Positions 45,192 to 53,820 of a stretch of DNA of 64,000 nt are shown one piece after another. The notes beneath the pieces are model-generated. The model was given only the letters and a program-made list of their open reading frames with translations, was not told the origin of the DNA and ran no database searches. The translations under genes and the position numbers were made by a program. Each line of letters begins with the position of its first letter. The first letter of the stretch is position 1. Location: the NCBI RefSeq assembly GCF_000963965.1, contig NZ_BAMX01000024.1, positions 124,001 to 188,000 on the forward strand, written 5' to 3'. This stretch comes from Acetobacter orientalis (GTDB lineage Bacteria > Pseudomonadota > Alphaproteobacteria > Acetobacterales > Acetobacteraceae).

Positions 45192-45240
45192 TCCCCACAG
45201 CCCGGTATAGTATGTAAATGCCTATACCGGACTGTGGGGA
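45192..45240 (+). terminator. Long two-part hairpin after mqo
   Basis: TCCCCACAG (45192-45200) pairs with CTGTGGGGA (45232-45240), and after one mismatch CCGGTATAG (45202-45210) pairs with CTATACCGG (45222-45230); the loop is 11 bases. It begins 4 bases after the mqo stop. No clean T-run, but very stable. Confidence 0.7.
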
Positions 45241-45455
45241 TATTGTGGTTTATGAGGTCAATATTTCTCGCGGTGGTTTGGGAAAGATATTTTTTAATGT
45301 TAAAATTTAAAAATAGTATTTTCTGTATTTAACTATTTTTATAAAAGAAAAAATGTGGGTTTATAGTGGCGCTGGGCATTACTAACCGTTGTTCCCAGCA
45401 AGCCCATAATACTTTACTTCATTGAAATTTTATTGCGTGTAGGGAACACTTACTC

Positions 45456-45980
45456 TCAATCGGCAATAGACATATCAGCGCGGTGCCACCAGCATTGTTC
45501 AGGGGCGCGTGGGCTGGGTAAAAAATCTTTGGGGTTGCCCGTAAAACTAACAGTGTTTGTAGGGGTTTCCTGAAGAGAGACTTCAATGCAGCGCAACGCA
45601 TCGCCCTCAGCACGTAGAAAAGCGCTGAGTTTTGCCATCATGAGGCAAACCATGAGTTCAGTTGTTGGGTCGCCGGGGGTTACAACAATGCGCTTCGCTC
45701 TTTCTGGCTCGTTATGCTGAAACCAGATTAAGAGAGGGTCATCTTGTGCAAGCTGTAAGGCGTGGTCTAGTTTTTCATCTACAAATTTATGCCACGTACT
45801 TTTTGCTTTTTGAAAAGAAACAGGCATATTGCCCATGCCGTCAAGCGGTGCAGGGCGTGTAGGAGTAAGTTTTACACTTACAAATTCATTGTGGCCATGG
45901 GGTAGGGCGCAGGTCTCGCTCGCGCCATGAATAAGGCGATGGCCCATAGAAAAGCGGCGTGTAAAAATAAGCTCAGGCAT
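45456..45980 (-). CDS. queD: 6-carboxytetrahydropterin synthase family protein QueD
   Basis: 174 residues, a little longer than minimal QueD. It converts 7,8-dihydroneopterin triphosphate to 6-carboxy-5,6,7,8-tetrahydropterin in queuosine synthesis. Zinc ligands and active Cys are in [22 protein letters not shown] catalytic His lies around [10 protein letters not shown] and the Glu in [10 protein letters not shown]. It is last of bioB-queE-queC-queD and overlaps queC by 8 bases. A weak hairpin with GCTGGG/CCCAGC arms lies downstream. Confidence 0.88.
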   Translation of the reverse strand: MPELIFTRRFSMGHRLIHGASETCALPHGHNEFVSVKLTPTRPAPLDGMGNMPVSFQKAKSTWHKFVDEKLDHALQLAQDDPLLIWFQHNEPERAKRIVVTPGDPTTELMVCLMMAKLSAFLRAEGDALRCIEVSLQETPTNTVSFTGNPKDFLPSPRAPEQCWWHRADMSIAD

Positions 45981-46704
45981 TGGGCGTCACCTTGGCTTGG
46001 TATTCTTCCCAACCATTGCGGCGTAGGTCGCATGCGGGGCAGTGGCCGCAGCCGTGGCCCCATGGGTGCATGGTGCCGCGCTCTCCCATATAGCAAGTAT
46101 GGCTTTCTTGGTTAATGAGCGAGACCAATTTTTGGCCACCTAGCTCTTCTGCCAATTGCCAAGTTTCTGCTTTATTAATCCACATTAAAGGAGTGTGCAC
46201 AACAAAGCGAGATTCCATGCCTAAGTTGAGGGCAACCTGAACGGCTTTAATAGTATCGTCTCGGCAATCTGGGTAGCCCGAGTAGTCTGTTTCGCACACC
46301 CCGGTTACAATATGGCGAATACCCCGGCGCGCAGCTAAAGCCGCTGCAAAATTAAGAAAAATAATGTTGCGGCCCGGCACAAAGGTATTGGGTAACCCCC
46401 CTTCGGCCATGGCTATCTCGGCCTCACTGGTTAAAGCTGTGTCTGATATTTCACCCAGTGCGGCAAGGTTGAGGGTATGATCCATGCCCAGCCTATCAGA
46501 CCATGTGCGGTTTTGTGCTTGTAGGCCTGCGCGCAGGGTTGCGCGGCAAGCAAGTTCAATTGCGTGGCGTTGCCCATAGTCAAAGCCAAGCGTTTCAACG
46601 CGTCCAAAACGTGCAAGGGCCCAGGCTAGGCATGTGGCTGAATCTTGCCCGCCAGAAAAAAGCACCAAAGCGGCTTCGTTTTGGGCTTGTGTTGGTAATG
46701 GCAT
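45973..46704 (-). CDS. queC: 7-cyano-7-deazaguanine synthase QueC
   Basis: 243 residues. It makes preQ0 from CDG using ATP and ammonia. The PP-loop is [37 protein letters not shown] and [13 protein letters not shown] are conserved. The C-terminal zinc site is CGHGCGHC followed by CDLRRNGW, with several cysteines. I start at ATG 46704, two bases after queE ends, because the longer frame would overlap queE and lacks conserved sequence. Confidence 0.95.
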   Translation of the reverse strand: MPLPTQAQNEAALVLFSGGQDSATCLAWALARFGRVETLGFDYGQRHAIELACRATLRAGLQAQNRTWSDRLGMDHTLNLAALGEISDTALTSEAEIAMAEGGLPNTFVPGRNIIFLNFAAALAARRGIRHIVTGVCETDYSGYPDCRDDTIKAVQVALNLGMESRFVVHTPLMWINKAETWQLAEELGGQKLVSLINQESHTCYMGERGTMHPWGHGCGHCPACDLRRNGWEEYQAKVTPNA

Positions 46705-46706
46705 GC

Positions 46707-47342
46707 TTACGGAATACCAGTGAGTTTGTGTGTCTGGAGCGAAAGGCCCCATTGAGGATGTTGGAGGCAGTAACGGATAGCTGCCTGAATATTGTCTTCT
46801 TGCTCTGGCCCATCCATGGGTTGTAACCAGAACTTTTTAAAATCGAGATGTTCAAGGCTGGCCGGATCAAGCCCGTTTTGTGGAAAAACGAGTTTGAGCT
46901 CCATGCCGCGTTGTTGCACAAAATCAGTGCCAGCTTTGGGGCTAATGCATAGCCAGTCAATACCCACTGGGGCTATAACTGTACCGTTGCTTTCCACCGC
47001 TATAGAAAAGCCATTATGGTGCATGGCATCAATAAGGGCGTCGTCAAGCTGTAAAAGTGGTTCGCCACCGGTAAAAACAACAAGCTTGTTGTTGGCATCA
47101 GAAGCAGGCCACTGCGCAGCAATAGTAGCGGCGAGGGCCGTGGCTGTTTCAAATTTTCCGCCGCCTTCACCGTCTGTGCCAATAAAATCTGTATCGCAAA
47201 ATTGGCAAAGCGCTTTTGCGCGGTCTTCTTCACGCCCTGTCCAAAGGTTGCAGCCGGTAAAGCGGCAGAAAACGGCAGCACGCCCAGCCTGACCGCCTTC
47301 GCCCTGCAAAGTGAGGAAAATTTCTTTAACGGAATAAGTCAT
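46707..47342 (-). CDS. queE: 7-carboxy-7-deazaguanine synthase QueE
   Basis: 211 residues, radical SAM. It rearranges CPH4 to CDG. The N-terminus [18 protein letters not shown] is typical. The cluster cysteines are in [10 protein letters not shown] and, after an insert, CQFCDTDF, the expanded spacing known in Que[10 protein letters not shown] and SNGT are SAM-contacting motifs. It lies between bioB (15 bases upstream) and queC (2 bases downstream). Confidence 0.94.
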   Translation of the reverse strand: MTYSVKEIFLTLQGEGGQAGRAAVFCRFTGCNLWTGREEDRAKALCQFCDTDFIGTDGEGGGKFETATALAATIAAQWPASDANNKLVVFTGGEPLLQLDDALIDAMHHNGFSIAVESNGTVIAPVGIDWLCISPKAGTDFVQQRGMELKLVFPQNGLDPASLEHLDFKKFWLQPMDGPEQEDNIQAAIRYCLQHPQWGLSLQTHKLTGIP

Positions 47343-47357
47343 ACGGTTTAAAGGCGG

Positions 47358-48377
47358 TTAGAGTTGAGCCGTTTCTACGGTATCAAGGCCAACACCTGTG
47401 GTGTGCATACCTAAACGGGCCAGAAGCTGGCGGTCACGCTGAGCTTGTGGGTTGGGGGTTGTCAGAAGGCGTTCACCATAGAAAATGGAATTGGCCCCCG
47501 CCAAAAAGCAGAGTGTCTGGGTTTCATCACTCATATTTTCGCGGCCAGCGGCCAGCCTTACCCGGCTTTTGGGCATGGTAATACGGGCCACAGCAATCAT
47601 GCGCACAAAATCAAGCGGGTCTATGTCTTCTGCATCGCCCAGAGGGGTGCCCTTTACTTTAACCAGTAGGTTTATGGGTACACTTTCTGGGTGTGTAGGT
47701 AGAGTTGCCAAAGCTGCAATTAACCCGGCGCGGTCGGTGTCGTTTTCGCCCATGCCGACAATGCCGCCACAACACACATTAATACCTGCATCACGCACGT
47801 TCGAGAGGGTATCTAAGCGGTCTTGGTATGTGCGTGTGGTAATAATCTCGCCATAAAATTCGGGCGAGGTATCAAGGTTATGGTTGTAGTAGTCTAGCCC
47901 AGCGGTTTTAAGTTTTTCGGCTTGTTGGGTATCTAGCATGCCCAAAGTAACGCATGTTTCCATGCCAAGGCCTTTAACGCCTTCTACCATGGCGCAAACG
48001 GTTTCTAGGTCGTGGTCTTTCGGTGAGCGCCAAGCAGCCCCCATACAAAAGCGACTAGCACCTGCTGCACGGGCTTTTTTTGCTTCTTCCAAAACCTTCT
48101 CGACAGCCATAAGGCGGTCAGCTTTTACGCTTTCTTCATGGCGTGCACTTTGTGGGCAATACGCGCAGTCTTCTGGGCAGCCGCCAGTTTTAATAGAAAG
48201 AAGAGTTGAGATTTGAATGTCTGTGGGGTCGAAGGTAAGCCGATGCACTGCCTGCGCCCGAAACATCAGTTCAGGGAACGGTAGATCCAACAAAGCCTGA
48301 ATTTCGGCAACGCTCCAGTCGTTGCGAACAGCAGGAGTGGAGGAAGGGCGGGTGGCAGGGGCTGAACCATCAGGCAT
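47358..48377 (-). CDS. bioB: Biotin synthase
   Basis: 339 residues. It inserts sulfur into dethiobiotin. The radical-SAM motif is CPEDCAYC, preceded by the family start [19 protein letters not shown]. Ligands of the auxiliary [2Fe-2S] cluster are likely the Cys in [19 protein letters not shown] and the Arg in SRVRLAAGR. It leads the bioB-queE-queC-queD unit; upstream are AAATTTGG and a TATATT-like box (on the minus strand). No other bio genes are in the window. Confidence 0.97.
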   Translation of the reverse strand: MPDGSAPATRPSSTPAVRNDWSVAEIQALLDLPFPELMFRAQAVHRLTFDPTDIQISTLLSIKTGGCPEDCAYCPQSARHEESVKADRLMAVEKVLEEAKKARAAGASRFCMGAAWRSPKDHDLETVCAMVEGVKGLGMETCVTLGMLDTQQAEKLKTAGLDYYNHNLDTSPEFYGEIITTRTYQDRLDTLSNVRDAGINVCCGGIVGMGENDTDRAGLIAALATLPTHPESVPINLLVKVKGTPLGDAEDIDPLDFVRMIAVARITMPKSRVRLAAGRENMSDETQTLCFLAGANSIFYGERLLTTPNPQAQRDRQLLARLGMHTTGVGLDTVETAQL

Positions 48378-48583
48378 GCAAATACAACCAAATTTTCTGT
48401 GGGTATTGGGTAGGGGTCAGGCAATATACCTGTTTTGTTACGCTGGCGCCAGAGTGTAGAGCGTGCGAGGAGAGTGACAAGTTACGGTGCTGCTCTTACA
48501 AGAGAAGAATAGTAGGCTTTTAGAGCGCCTCTACGCGCTGCGGTGGCATCTGATCGCGGGACAGAAAAAAGGAACAGGCAATT

Positions 48584-48865
48584 ATGGCTTTCTCTTTCTC
48601 CACCCTTACAAAGACGGTGTTAACGCTCACGTTGCTTGGCACCATTGCGGCCTGTAGCCATAGGCCAGAAGAGCGCTCAACCCAGCGCGTAAGGCCTTTG
48701 CGCATGCCAAACCCGGCTACGTTATATTGTGTTAAAAAGGGCGGAACCCTTGAAATACACCATGATGACCAAAAGGGGCAGGTAAATTATTGCCATCTAC
48801 CAGATGGAACGGTCATGGAGGAATGGGCGCTGTTTCGGCGCGATAATCCTAAACCTGTACAATAA
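48584..48865 (+). CDS. DUF333-family small lipoprotein
   Basis: 93 residues. The N-terminal hydrophobic run ends in GTIAAC with Cys24, so lipid anchoring is likely. The mature part is the DUF333 domain: MPNPATLYCVKKGGTLEIHH, then VNYCHLPDGTVMEEWALFRR. The domain is common in proteobacterial periplasmic proteins of unknown function. A clear terminator follows 23 bases after the stop. Confidence 0.87.
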   Translation: MAFSFSTLTKTVLTLTLLGTIAACSHRPEERSTQRVRPLRMPNPATLYCVKKGGTLEIHHDDQKGQVNYCHLPDGTVMEEWALFRRDNPKPVQ

Positions 48866-48888
48866 TATAGTTATAGTCTGTTTGGGCT

Positions 48889-48915
48889 GGGCGCAGAAGC
48901 ACTGCGCCCTTTTTT
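48889..48915 (+). terminator. Rho-independent terminator after the DUF333 gene
   Basis: GGGCGCAG (48889-48896) pairs with CTGCGCCC (48902-48909), 5-base loop, followed by six T (48910-48915). Confidence 0.93.
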
Positions 48916-48991
48916 CCAGAACAGATAAAAATCCTATAAGATATATTATGCCAACTAATTGAAGTGTCGGGGCTGAATGCGTGTGGCGTAG

Positions 48992-48997
48992 TATAAT
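48992..48997 (+). promoter_or_regulatory. Candidate -10 box (TATAAT) of the cys leader
   Basis: A perfect TATAAT, 69 bases before the first possible ATG of the leader ORF. No strong -35 at 16-18 bases, so an activator might be needed. It lies 77 bases after the previous terminator, as expected for the start of a new transcript. Confidence 0.4.
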
Positions 48998-49077
48998 GAA
49001 GACTGTGCCTCGTGCGTGATTATATATCGTGATGTTCCGGTTTTTTTGTTGATTGTCAGAGGCATATGGAAAGCTTG

Positions 49078-49143
49078 ATGGCAGCAATATGCTGCTGTGC
49101 GCCGATACGAGAAAGCTGCATGACCGCAATGGCCCTGCCTTAG
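49078..49143 (+). CDS. Candidate leader peptide with tandem cysteine codons upstream of cysH
   Basis: A 21-codon ORF (start ATG 49078) reading MAAICCCAPIRESCM then six more residues to TAG 49141-49143; an in-frame ATG at 49066 would add four codons. Three consecutive Cys codons, TGC TGC TGT, are at 49090-49098 and a fourth Cys follows. GGA at 49068-49070 is 7 bases before ATG 49078. The Cys codons lie in a small hairpin (GCAGCA 49081-49086 against TGCTGC 49090-49095). Its place in front of the sulfate-assimilation operon suggests ribosome stalling at low Cys-tRNA as a control signal. That is inference; the ORF is unproven. Confidence 0.45.
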   Translation: MAAICCCAPIRESCMTAMALP

Positions 49144-49313
49144 TTGTGTATATTTGTAATCTGACTATTCACGAAATTGATATGTTGTATTTCTCTGGTG
49201 TTTTTTGTGGGTGTTATGCGTTTTTGGTATGTCAGGAAATGAATCGCAGAAAAGAGTGATGTTTTTTGGAGTGTTGGGATCAATTTCCACTAATATGATG
49301 AATTAATTATCTT

Positions 49314-49356
49314 GAACTACGGAAAATGCACTTATATTGAGGTGCAGAATAAGTTC
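49314..49356 (+). repeat. Nested inverted repeat just upstream of cysH
   Basis: Outer arms GAACT (49314-49318) and AGTTC (49352-49356) enclose inner arms TGCAC (49327-49331) and GTGCA (49342-49346). It ends 23 bases before the cysH start codon, so it could be a protein operator or an RNA structure affecting translation. Confidence 0.35.
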
Positions 49357-49379
49357 GGTTTGAGTCGTGAAAGTCAGAA

Positions 49380-50066
49380 ATGTCCGTTGATGCAAGCATC
49401 ATTGAGCACTTAAAAGCCAGTAGCGCAGATCCTGTGCATTTGCTGCGTGAGGCTGCGCGCCTGCTGCCCGGTGGCGTAGCTGCATTATCCTCCTTTGGTG
49501 CAGAATCTGCCTTGTTGCTGGCAATAGTTGCTGAGGCCGCACCGGACATGCCTGTGCTGTTTCTGGAAACGGGTAAGCATTTCCCTCAAACGCTTGCGTA
49601 TAGAGCCGAGCTTGCGCGTTTTTTAGGCTTAAACAACGTGCAGGACGTAAGGCCTGCTGCCTCTGAAGTGGCAGACCGTGACCCTACTGGCGAGTTGTGG
49701 GCTTTTGACCCAGATGCGTGCTGCAAGTTGCGCAAGGTTGAGCCGCTAGACCTAGCTACCCTGCCCTATGGTGCCTTAGTGACTGGCCGCAAGCGTGTGC
49801 AGGCCTCAACGCGCACTGCTCTGCCCGTCGTTGAGGTTAAAAGTGATGGTCAATTGCGTCTCAACCCTTTGGCTCTATGGTCTGCTGAAGAGGTTGAGCA
49901 GGAAATAAAACGCCGAGGTCTACCAGCTCACCCGCTTGTTGCGCAGGGTTATCCGTCTATTGGGTGCGAGCCATGCACACGCCCTGTTTCTGAAGGGCAA
50001 GATGCGCGTTCTGGCCGCTGGGCCGGTTTGGCCAAAACTGAATGTGGCATTCACACTGTGGGTTAA
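49380..50066 (+). CDS. cysH: Phosphoadenylyl-/adenylyl-sulfate reductase, iron-sulfur type
   Basis: 228 residues. It reduces activated sulfate to sulfite with thioredoxin. The PAPS-reductase fold shows LSSFGAESALLLAIV and FLETGKHFPQTLAYR. The C-terminal ECGIH holds the catalytic cysteine. A Cys-Cys pair in DACCKLRKVEPL and a CxxC in GCEPCTRP are the [4Fe-4S] ligands typical of APS-using reductases, so APS is the probable substrate. It is first in the cys gene series; cysD starts 54 bases downstream. Confidence 0.93.
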   Translation: MSVDASIIEHLKASSADPVHLLREAARLLPGGVAALSSFGAESALLLAIVAEAAPDMPVLFLETGKHFPQTLAYRAELARFLGLNNVQDVRPAASEVADRDPTGELWAFDPDACCKLRKVEPLDLATLPYGALVTGRKRVQASTRTALPVVEVKSDGQLRLNPLALWSAEEVEQEIKRRGLPAHPLVAQGYPSIGCEPCTRPVSEGQDARSGRWAGLAKTECGIHTVG

Positions 50067-50120
50067 GTGGTTTGCCGGTATCGTTATTTTTGTCTTTTAA
50101 AAACAGGTTTGTATCACACC

Positions 50121-50915
50121 ATGGATCATCTTGATCAACTTGAAGCACAAAGCGTTTTTATCTTACGCGAGGCCTACCGTAAGCTGCGGCCCTTGGCCAT
50201 GCTTTGGTCTTTGGGAAAAGACTCAAACGTTATGGTCTGGTTGGCTAAAAAAGCCTTTATGGGCCGTGTGCCCTTTCCCGTGATGCATGTTGATACAGGA
50301 AAAAAATTTCCTGAAATGTATCAGTTCCGTGATGAATACGCCAAAAAATGGAACCTTGACCTGCAACTCGGGGAATGCCCCCCAGTAGAAGACATGGACC
50401 CGTCTCTGCCGCCCGCAGCACGTTCTGCCGCCCGTAAAACTGCGGGGCTTGCGGCTATGATTGAAAAACACCGCTTGCAAGGTGTTATTGCTGGTATCCG
50501 GCGTGATGAGCAAGGAACACGCGCTAAGGAGCGTGTTTTTAGCCCGCGTGGCGCTAGCCACAAATGGGATATCCGTAACCAGCCACCAGAATTCTGGGAT
50601 CAGTATGCAGCTCCTCATGAGGAAGGAATGCATATTCGTGTGCATCCGCTGCTCTCTTGGCGTGAAATTGATATCTGGCGCTATATCGAGCGTGAAGGTA
50701 TTCCACTTGTTGATTTGTATTTTTCAAAAAATGGCAAACGCTATCGCTCTTTGGGCGATCAAGATATTACCAACCCAGTGGAAAGCGATGCCGCGACAGT
50801 TGCTGAGGTGATTGCAGAGCTGGAAACGACCCGCACTTCAGAGCGTGCAGGCCGCGCAATGGATCATGAATCTGAGGATGCTTTCGAGCGTCTGCGTGTT
50901 GCTGGTTATCTTTGA
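50121..50915 (+). CDS. cysD: Sulfate adenylyltransferase small subunit CysD
   Basis: 264 residues from ATG 50121. CysD is the catalytic PP-loop subunit that adenylates sulfate to APS together with the GTPase CysN. Motifs are LAMLWSLGKDSNVMVWLA (ATP-binding), FPVMHVDTGKKFPEMY, IAGIRRDEQGTRAKERVFS and LLSWREIDIWRYIEREGIP. The upstream in-frame extension reads over the end of cysH spacer and is not conserved. cysNC follows after 26 bases. Confidence 0.96.
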   Translation: MDHLDQLEAQSVFILREAYRKLRPLAMLWSLGKDSNVMVWLAKKAFMGRVPFPVMHVDTGKKFPEMYQFRDEYAKKWNLDLQLGECPPVEDMDPSLPPAARSAARKTAGLAAMIEKHRLQGVIAGIRRDEQGTRAKERVFSPRGASHKWDIRNQPPEFWDQYAAPHEEGMHIRVHPLLSWREIDIWRYIEREGIPLVDLYFSKNGKRYRSLGDQDITNPVESDAATVAEVIAELETTRTSERAGRAMDHESEDAFERLRVAGYL

Positions 50916-50941
50916 TTTTTGTGCGGATTGGATAATACCCC

Positions 50942-52822
50942 ATGACTAAGAGCGATATCTCTTCACTGGACGCTTCAACGCCAATCGTGATTGTTGGCCA
51001 TGTTGATCACGGTAAATCAACGCTTATTGGGCGCCTTTTGCATGACACAGATAACCTGCAGGAAGGTAAAGTTGCCCAGATTATTGAGTCGTCCAAAAAA
51101 CGTGGTTTGAAGATTGAGTGGAGCTTTCTGCTCGACTCTCTTCAAATCGAGCGCGACCAAGGTGTAACGGTCGATTCAACGCGCATTCCGTTCCGTTTGG
51201 GGCAACGGGAATTTGTGATTGTTGACGCCCCCGGACACCGCCAATTTTTGCGTAACATGATTACCGGTGCAGCCGATGCCGAAGCGGCTGTGTTGGTGGT
51301 AGACGCGGCAGAAGGTGCGCGCGAACAGACCCGCCGCCATGCTATGTTGCTGCACCTTATTGGCATTAGGCACGTCATAGTGTTGCTCAACAAGGCAGAC
51401 CTTCTGGACTTTGACCAGCAGAAGATTGAGGCTGTTGAGCATTCTGTATCTGAACTCTTGGCCAAGCTTGACCTAAAAGCCGCTGTGTTTGTGCCTGCCT
51501 CCGCACGGGATGGAGACAATATTGCCACCCGTTCTGAGCGTACGCCCTGGTATAAAGGCCCAACATTAACAGAAGCCTTGGCGCAAGTGCCCACACCAGA
51601 AGTGCGTACTGAATTGCCACTGCGCTTTCCAGTGCAAGACGTGTATCGCTTTGACGATAAACGCTATGTTGCTGGGCGTATTGAGCGCGGGCGTATCCGT
51701 GTGGGTGATACGGTTATTATTGGCGCACAAAAGACCCCTGCCCGCGTTGCATCATTAGAAAGCTGGCACACAGCCCCCCAAATTTCTGCTGTGGCAGGCC
51801 AATCTATTGCGGTTACGCTTGAGCCTGATGTTATTCCTGACCGTGGGGATATTCTGTATCTGCCAGATACGCCGCCGGTCGAGGCATCTCGTATTCGTAC
51901 CCGTCTCTTCTGGCTGCGTCAGGAGCCATTGCGTGTAGGCGAAAGCTTTAAGCTACGTCTTGCTACAGCAGAACACGCCGTAACCGTTGTATCTATTGAT
52001 ACGGTGTTGGATCTGGATAACCTGACAGCCCACCCCGGTGAGGAAGTACCTGCAGAGGGCTTTGCGGAAATTACGCTCGCTGCGTCCGAAAAAATACAGT
52101 TTGATGCGTTTGCACCCGGTACGTCTGATGGCAGAGGCGTGTTGGTTGACCGCTTGCAACGCATTGTTGGTGGTGCCCCACTTATCGGAGCGGCTGAGGT
52201 CTCTGAGCAAGATAAAGCAATTCACCCAAGTGCTAGTTTTGTGAGTGCCGCACAGCGAGACCGTGCCCAAGGGCACCGAGGGGCTGTTTTCTGGCTTACA
52301 GGCTTGTCTGGCGCAGGTAAAAGTACTGTTGCACGGGGTGCTGAAACTCAGCTGTTTAACCAAGGTGTGCATGTGAGTGTGCTAGATGGAGACACGTTGC
52401 GTGCGGGCCTGTGCAAAGACCTTGGGTTTTCGGAGGCAGACCGTACAGAAAATGTGCGCCGTGCGGCTGAGGTTGCCCGTATTCTCAGAGATTCTGGGCA
52501 AGTTGTGCTGGTTGCCCTTATTTCTCCCCTACGCTCAGACCGTGATTTGGCACGCCAAATTATTGGTGATGGGTTTGAGGAGGTGTTTGTTGATGCTGAT
52601 CTGGCTGTCTGCGAAGAACGAGACCCAAAAGGGCTTTATGCTGCTGCACGGCAAGGGAAAATAGCGAATTTCACTGGTATTGATGCGCCCTATGAGGCCC
52701 CCGTGGCCCCTGCATTGCACCTTAAAACCAGTGTTAATAATGTTGATACGGCTATTGAAACTCTTTCGGAGTTCATCAAACAGCAGGTCAGTTTAGCCGC
52801 GGCTGCCCGTAAACAGTCCTAA
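50942..52822 (+). CDS. cysNC: Bifunctional sulfate adenylyltransferase large subunit / APS kinase (CysN-CysC fusion)
   Basis: 626 residues. The N-terminal CysN part is an EF-Tu-like GTPase: [45 protein letters not shown]. It regulates CysD. Two beta-barrel domains follow to about residue 425. The C-terminal CysC (APS kinase) domain has P-loop GLSGAGKST at 454-462, [15 protein letters not shown] and the [18 protein letters not shown] segment. It makes PAPS. NodQ-type fusions of this kind are known in alphaproteobacteria. A row of hairpins and a terminator follow. Confidence 0.96.
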   Translation: MTKSDISSLDASTPIVIVGHVDHGKSTLIGRLLHDTDNLQEGKVAQIIESSKKRGLKIEWSFLLDSLQIERDQGVTVDSTRIPFRLGQREFVIVDAPGHRQFLRNMITGAADAEAAVLVVDAAEGAREQTRRHAMLLHLIGIRHVIVLLNKADLLDFDQQKIEAVEHSVSELLAKLDLKAAVFVPASARDGDNIATRSERTPWYKGPTLTEALAQVPTPEVRTELPLRFPVQDVYRFDDKRYVAGRIERGRIRVGDTVIIGAQKTPARVASLESWHTAPQISAVAGQSIAVTLEPDVIPDRGDILYLPDTPPVEASRIRTRLFWLRQEPLRVGESFKLRLATAEHAVTVVSIDTVLDLDNLTAHPGEEVPAEGFAEITLAASEKIQFDAFAPGTSDGRGVLVDRLQRIVGGAPLIGAAEVSEQDKAIHPSASFVSAAQRDRAQGHRGAVFWLTGLSGAGKSTVARGAETQLFNQGVHVSVLDGDTLRAGLCKDLGFSEADRTENVRRAAEVARILRDSGQVVLVALISPLRSDRDLARQIIGDGFEEVFVDADLAVCEERDPKGLYAAARQGKIANFTGIDAPYEAPVAPALHLKTSVNNVDTAIETLSEFIKQQVSLAAAARKQS

Positions 52823-52847
52823 AACGGCATATTATGTGCGGTGAATA

Positions 52848-52887
52848 AGCAAAAGGTGGTTTTTCTTTAATACCCCCATCTTTTGCT
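52848..52887 (+). repeat. Inverted repeat after cysNC
   Basis: AGCAAAAG (52848-52855) and CTTTTGCT (52880-52887) pair around a 24-base spacer with further G/C complementarity. A second small hairpin, TGCCA-gattt-TGGCA (52900-52914), lies between it and the terminator. A four-codon ORF with one Cys codon (ATG 52834) ends at the left arm. Confidence 0.5.
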
Positions 52888-52920
52888 ACTGACTTGTTGT
52901 GCCAGATTTTGGCAGACTGT

Positions 52921-52953
52921 AGAGGCTATGGGGCGCCATAGCCTCTATTTTTT
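52921..52953 (+). terminator. Rho-independent terminator between cysNC and cysT
   Basis: AGAGGCTATGG (52921-52931) pairs with CCATAGCCTCT (52936-52946), GGCG loop, then A and six T (52948-52953). It lies 15 bases before the cysT start codon, so read-through or attenuation would be needed for cysT expression from cysH, unless cysT has its own start. Confidence 0.88.
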
Positions 52954-52968
52954 AAGGGTTAGCGTAGT

Positions 52969-53820
52969 ATGAAGCGAGCCTGTGTTGCATTTTGGCGGGG
53001 GGGAGATTCAGCCCTGCCGGGCTACCGTCTGGCGTTGGTGGTTACACTGCTTTGGACTGGTTTGTTCATAGCCTTACCCCTGTGCGCTTTGATTATTCGC
53101 CCATGGCAGGATGGCGTTGGCCCTGTATTGGCTGAACTGCATGACACACGTATGTTTGCAGCCCTCTGGACAAGCTTTTTTAGCGCAGCCGTAGCGGCCT
53201 TGTTAAATGTGCCAATAGGGCTTTTTTTGGCGTGGATGCTGGTACGTGGCAACTTGCCCGGCCAGCGTATAGCAGATGCCCTTATAGACCTCCCTTTTGC
53301 CCTGCCCACAGCCGTGTCAGGCATTACTCTTGCAACACTTTATAGCCCGCAAGGCTGGCTTGGTTACCCTCTGGCAAAAATGGGGGTTTCTGTCGCGTAT
53401 ACGCAATGGGGCATTATTATAGCCCTTATGTTTGTAGGCCTGCCGTTTGTAGTAAGAACTGTGGAGCCCGTTTTAAAAGCCCTGCCCCATGAGCAAGAAG
53501 AGGCCGCTAGACTATTAGGGGCTAAGCCGTGGCAAGTAATAACGCGTGTCGTGCTGGCACCTTTACTCCCGCCCCTTATTACCGGGTTTGGGCTGGCTTT
53601 TGCACGTGGCGTTGGGGAGTATGGGTCTGTTATTTTTATTGCTGGCAACCAGCCATTTAAAAGTGAGATTGCGCCCCTGCTTATTGTCGTGAGGTTGCAG
53701 GAGTTCGATTACGATGGCGCTACAGCAATTGCTCTGGTGTTGTTAGTTATATCTCTCGCTGCCCTTGCTGGCATTGGGGTGCTGCGGCGCCGCTTTTCTG
53801 CATGGGGCGCTATGCCATGA
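52969..53820 (+). CDS. cysT: Sulfate ABC transporter permease CysT (CysU)
   Basis: 283 residues with six predicted spans. The first spans are LALVVTLLWTGLFIALPLCA and nearby. The inner-membrane-component signature lies around EEAARLLGAKPWQVITRVVL, the EAA loop that contacts the ATPase. PTAVSGITLATLYSP and ARGVGEYGSVIFIAG are typical of CysT. It imports sulfate/thiosulfate with CysW and CysA. It follows a terminator by 15 bases and overlaps cysW by 4 bases (ATGA). Confidence 0.95.
   Translation: MKRACVAFWRGGDSALPGYRLALVVTLLWTGLFIALPLCALIIRPWQDGVGPVLAELHDTRMFAALWTSFFSAAVAALLNVPIGLFLAWMLVRGNLPGQRIADALIDLPFALPTAVSGITLATLYSPQGWLGYPLAKMGVSVAYTQWGIIIALMFVGLPFVVRTVEPVLKALPHEQEEAARLLGAKPWQVITRVVLAPLLPPLITGFGLAFARGVGEYGSVIFIAGNQPFKSEIAPLLIVVRLQEFDYDGATAIALVLLVISLAALAGIGVLRRRFSAWGAMP

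Larger units (their letters stand above)
48916..49379 (+). other. Leader region of the cysH operon (464 bases)
   Basis: AT-rich segment between the DUF333 terminator and cysH. It holds the candidate promoter at 48992, the short Cys-codon ORF (49078-49143, or 49066), and a nested inverted repeat (49314-49356). TTGAAC at 49312-49317 and TATATT at 49333-49338 form a weak second promoter-like pair with a short spacer. A 68-codon TTG-started frame in another phase is not convincing. Confidence 0.45.

Noticed and set aside
49053-49259. 68-codon frame started by TTG in the cys leader
   Set aside because: No ribosome site, no recognisable sequence, and it overlaps the more persuasive Cys-codon ORF in another phase.
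52834-52848. Four-codon ORF with one Cys codon before the cysNC-cysT hairpins
   Set aside because: Too short to score as a gene; mentioned only as part of the hairpin-array finding.
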